DNA of 20,764 bases from a virus. The stretch covers positions 1-20,764 of IMG/VR virus record IMGVR_UViG_3300023281_001538, one strand, 5' to 3'. The notes below the pieces were generated by a model. It saw nothing but the letters and a program-made list of their open reading frames with translations, was not told the DNA's origin and ran no database searches. Positions within the stretch are counted from its first letter, which is position 1. Each line of letters opens with the position of its first letter. The position numbers and the translations under genes were made by a program. Below, piece by piece: positions 19,048 to 20,764 of the stretch.

Positions 19048-20764
19048 ATGAAGTGGGGCGCTTCAAATAAGTTTGAGAAGCTGCGGGAGATCTCGCGGCT
19101 TCATCAACTTTGGGCTACATACGTAATCGTAGGTCCAGATTCCATATCTAAGTCAGAGTATGGTGAGCTGAAACGCTCACATCTCCCGACTGATACTTTC
19201 CTATGCTTGCCCTACAAGGCCTACTTACTGGGCAAGGCAGAGGCACAGGTACGTCCTAGTCTGCGTAAATCTCTAGACGTAGACCTTAGTAAGGATACCC
19301 TTACTCCAGAGGACTATATCAAGGTACGCAGGCATGAAGAGCGTTTGGCTAGTGTTATCAAGGGCTTACTCTCTGCAGAGTTAGAAGGTAACTACGACCT
19401 ACTGAACGGTAGTAAACCTGACTTACGCTCTCTAGTAGTGAAGTGTTTACAGGAACTGAAAGTTATCAAGAACTCTGCCTATGTATCCAGCATCCAATCC
19501 TATGAGGGAGTTTACTCGAAATCTTTAGGAAACAATTCTTCTATCGTGTCTACGGGAGCTATTCATGACGTTATGAAAGTCAGTGAACTCCCTGAGCGGA
19601 ACTTGCATGATCTAATCTTCTTGCCAGAGGATATGGCTAAAGCCGTAGGCTCTCCTACAGTGTCTCCTGCAGGACCTGAGGGGGCCCGTAAAGAGGCTGC
19701 CGCTCGCCCTGCAGCAGTAGGCAGTATGAAGGGTGCCCCAGCTGCAGGACAGACTGCAGGCCCTGGAAGACCCGCAGCTGCTCCCGCAGACAATGCCACT
19801 ACTATAGCGGATGTGATGGTTGATTGTCCTTATGGGGGAGATGATGACTGCAAGGCAGCTGGGGGCAGTGGATCCAAGCGACATATGTATGGCGGGGTTA
19901 GCATGACACGTCATGGAGAAGCAAGAGCTGGAGGCAATAACCCTTCTACAGAAGAAGGAGATAAAGAGCTAGTCCAGCAAGAGATCCGGGATACTGTAAA
20001 CTATGACAGGATCTCCCATCCTCACTCTAAGATCCTTTACGACCTAAATAATGGAGAGATTGGGACAGAGCAGAGTGTAGCCTCTAGCCCTGATGCCTCT
20101 GCAGGAGTTACGGAAGCTTACGTAGTCTCCATTATCGGAGGTGGACGTGGGCTGGCTAAGCCTGTAGTTAGTTTATCCGAAGCTTACATAGATAATGAAT
20201 TTGCCATAACAGGTGGAGGCTCTGTCCCAGTAGGTAAAAGCGTAGGACGAGAAGTTGCCGCCTATGGAGCATCCATGCTTCATGGGTCTAACGAGCTAGT
20301 CCCTCCCACTACCTCACGTTCTCACGGAGGACGTCCCATGAGCGTTCAGCAGTGGAAAGAGGGATACACCAGCGGTGACGCAGCTGTAGGTATAGCGGCA
20401 GGTACTACTAACAATCAGACCCAGTCTTTCCTAAACCTGGTTCCAGCTGCAAGTAAGGATAAGATTAAGAGTAAACTTAATCAATTGATAGTCAATACTA
20501 TAGTAACCAACGACACGGATAAGCACTTCGGAAATATTGTAATCAACGAGGACTTCTCAGACTTCGCTGCAATCGATGGAGGATTCAGCTTCGGCAATAG
20601 TATGGCCGGGTGTAAAAATACAATACAACAGGATATGCATAATGCAGGCATGAAGGTCAAGATAGATCAGCAAGCGCAGACGCGTCTAGCTAACCTATCC
20701 TTCAAGGACTACCGCAAAGCACTAGGTGGAGATGTAGAGGACTGGGCAGTGGGGCAATCATTCT
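19048..20764 (+). CDS. Large protein with C-terminal PI3/4K/HipA-like kinase domain (3' end outside window)
   Basis: The open frame runs from ATG 19048 through the right edge, at least 572 residues. The N-terminal ~200 residues are an unrecognised, mainly helical domain. A Pro/Ala/Gly linker (about 205-250) follows. From about 360 the sequence reads as a kinase fold: Lys371 (RGLAKPVV, ATP lysine), Glu402 (GREVAAYGASMLHG, helix-C glutamate), Trp and Gly of QQWKEGY, then N-D-T-D491-K-H-F-G-N496 (catalytic loop) and A-I-D510-G-G (metal Asp, DFG-like). This order resembles HipA, PI3/4-kinase-like and actin-fragmin-kinase-type families that modify proteins or lipids. Located just beyond the portal and pyrophosphatase-like genes, it may be packaged and injected. 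Activity and substrate are unknown. Confidence 0.75.
   Translation, partial: MKWGASNKFEKLREISRLHQLWATYVIVGPDSISKSEYGELKRSHLPTDTFLCLPYKAYLLGKAEAQVRPSLRKSLDVDLSKDTLTPEDYIKVRRHEERLASVIKGLLSAELEGNYDLLNGSKPDLRSLVVKCLQELKVIKNSAYVSSIQSYEGVYSKSLGNNSSIVSTGAIHDVMKVSELPERNLHDLIFLPEDMAKAVGSPTVSPAGPEGARKEAAARPAAVGSMKGAPAAGQTAGPGRPAAAPADNATTIADVMVDCPYGGDDDCKAAGGSGSKRHMYGGVSMTRHGEARAGGNNPSTEEGDKELVQQEIRDTVNYDRISHPHSKILYDLNNGEIGTEQSVASSPDASAGVTEAYVVSIIGGGRGLAKPVVSLSEAYIDNEFAITGGGSVPVGKSVGREVAAYGASMLHGSNELVPPTTSRSHGGRPMSVQQWKEGYTSGDAAVGIAAGTTNNQTQSFLNLVPAASKDKIKSKLNQLIVNTIVTNDTDKHFGNIVINEDFSDFAAIDGGFSFGNSMAGCKNTIQQDMHNAGMKVKIDQQAQTRLANLSFKDYRKALGGDVEDWAVGQSF

Noticed and set aside
1-20764. CRISPR arrays, insertion sequences, integrase or att sites
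   Set aside because: No regular spaced repeats, transposase or integrase motifs, or tRNA-duplicating direct repeats were seen on either strand.

Overview
This window looks like part of a tailed-phage genome (Caudoviricetes). It carries an HK97-type portal protein, an inorganic-pyrophosphatase-like 'polyvalent' head protein, a B12-dependent ribonucleotide reductase, a tRNA with an encoded CCA end, many small genes with overlapping start and stop codons, and almost no empty DNA. Nothing marks it as integrated: there is no integrase, att site, IS element or CRISPR array. The host cannot be named from the sequence. It should recognise sigma70-like promoters (TTGA--- / TGCTATNNT) and GGAGG-type ribosome binding sites, and it probably translates leaderless mRNAs. 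A class II reductase implies access to adenosylcobalamin.

Layout. Positions 1-524 (+) hold the 3' end of a probable beta-rich virion protein. Positions 526-3923 (-) hold a leftward run of about nine small genes and a tRNA-Arg(TCT): several zinc-ribbon proteins, a pentapeptide-repeat protein and a one-helix membrane protein, divided by a strong leftward terminator at 2417-2452. Positions 3924-4328 are a 405-bp divergent control region with repeated TGTCACA elements, a five-codon minigene, two direct repeats, two hairpins and a cluster of GATC sites. Positions 4329-10964 (+) are a series of short transcription units, each with its own promoter and/or terminator: a lipoprotein metzincin, a HAD phosphatase, the ribonucleotide reductase, a beta-rich protein, a metallophosphoesterase, an HslV/proteasome-like Ntn hydrolase, small membrane and helical proteins and an S4-domain protein. 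Positions 10964-20764 (+) are one tightly packed operon leading into the head region: zinc ribbon, HExxH membrane protease, cupin-like protein, an 861-aa coiled-coil protein, portal, pyrophosphatase-domain protein, four small unknown proteins, and a large protein with a kinase-like C-terminal domain that runs off the right edge.

How it fits together. The reductase and HAD phosphatase suit nucleotide supply and nucleic-acid processing during replication. The portal and its neighbours are head or ejected-protein genes. No terminase, capsid or scaffold gene is recognisable in the window. The most unusual content is a set of enzymes that could act on host proteins or membranes: a lipid-anchored metzincin, a membrane-associated HExxH protease, an HslV-like peptidase lacking the canonical Asp17, and a kinase-fold protein beside the portal. 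Three genes share the same promoter-to-ATG geometry, with exactly six bases between the -10 box and ATG, which predicts leaderless transcripts. The reductase gene is preceded by a promoter whose transcript would run straight into a terminator, suggesting attenuation.
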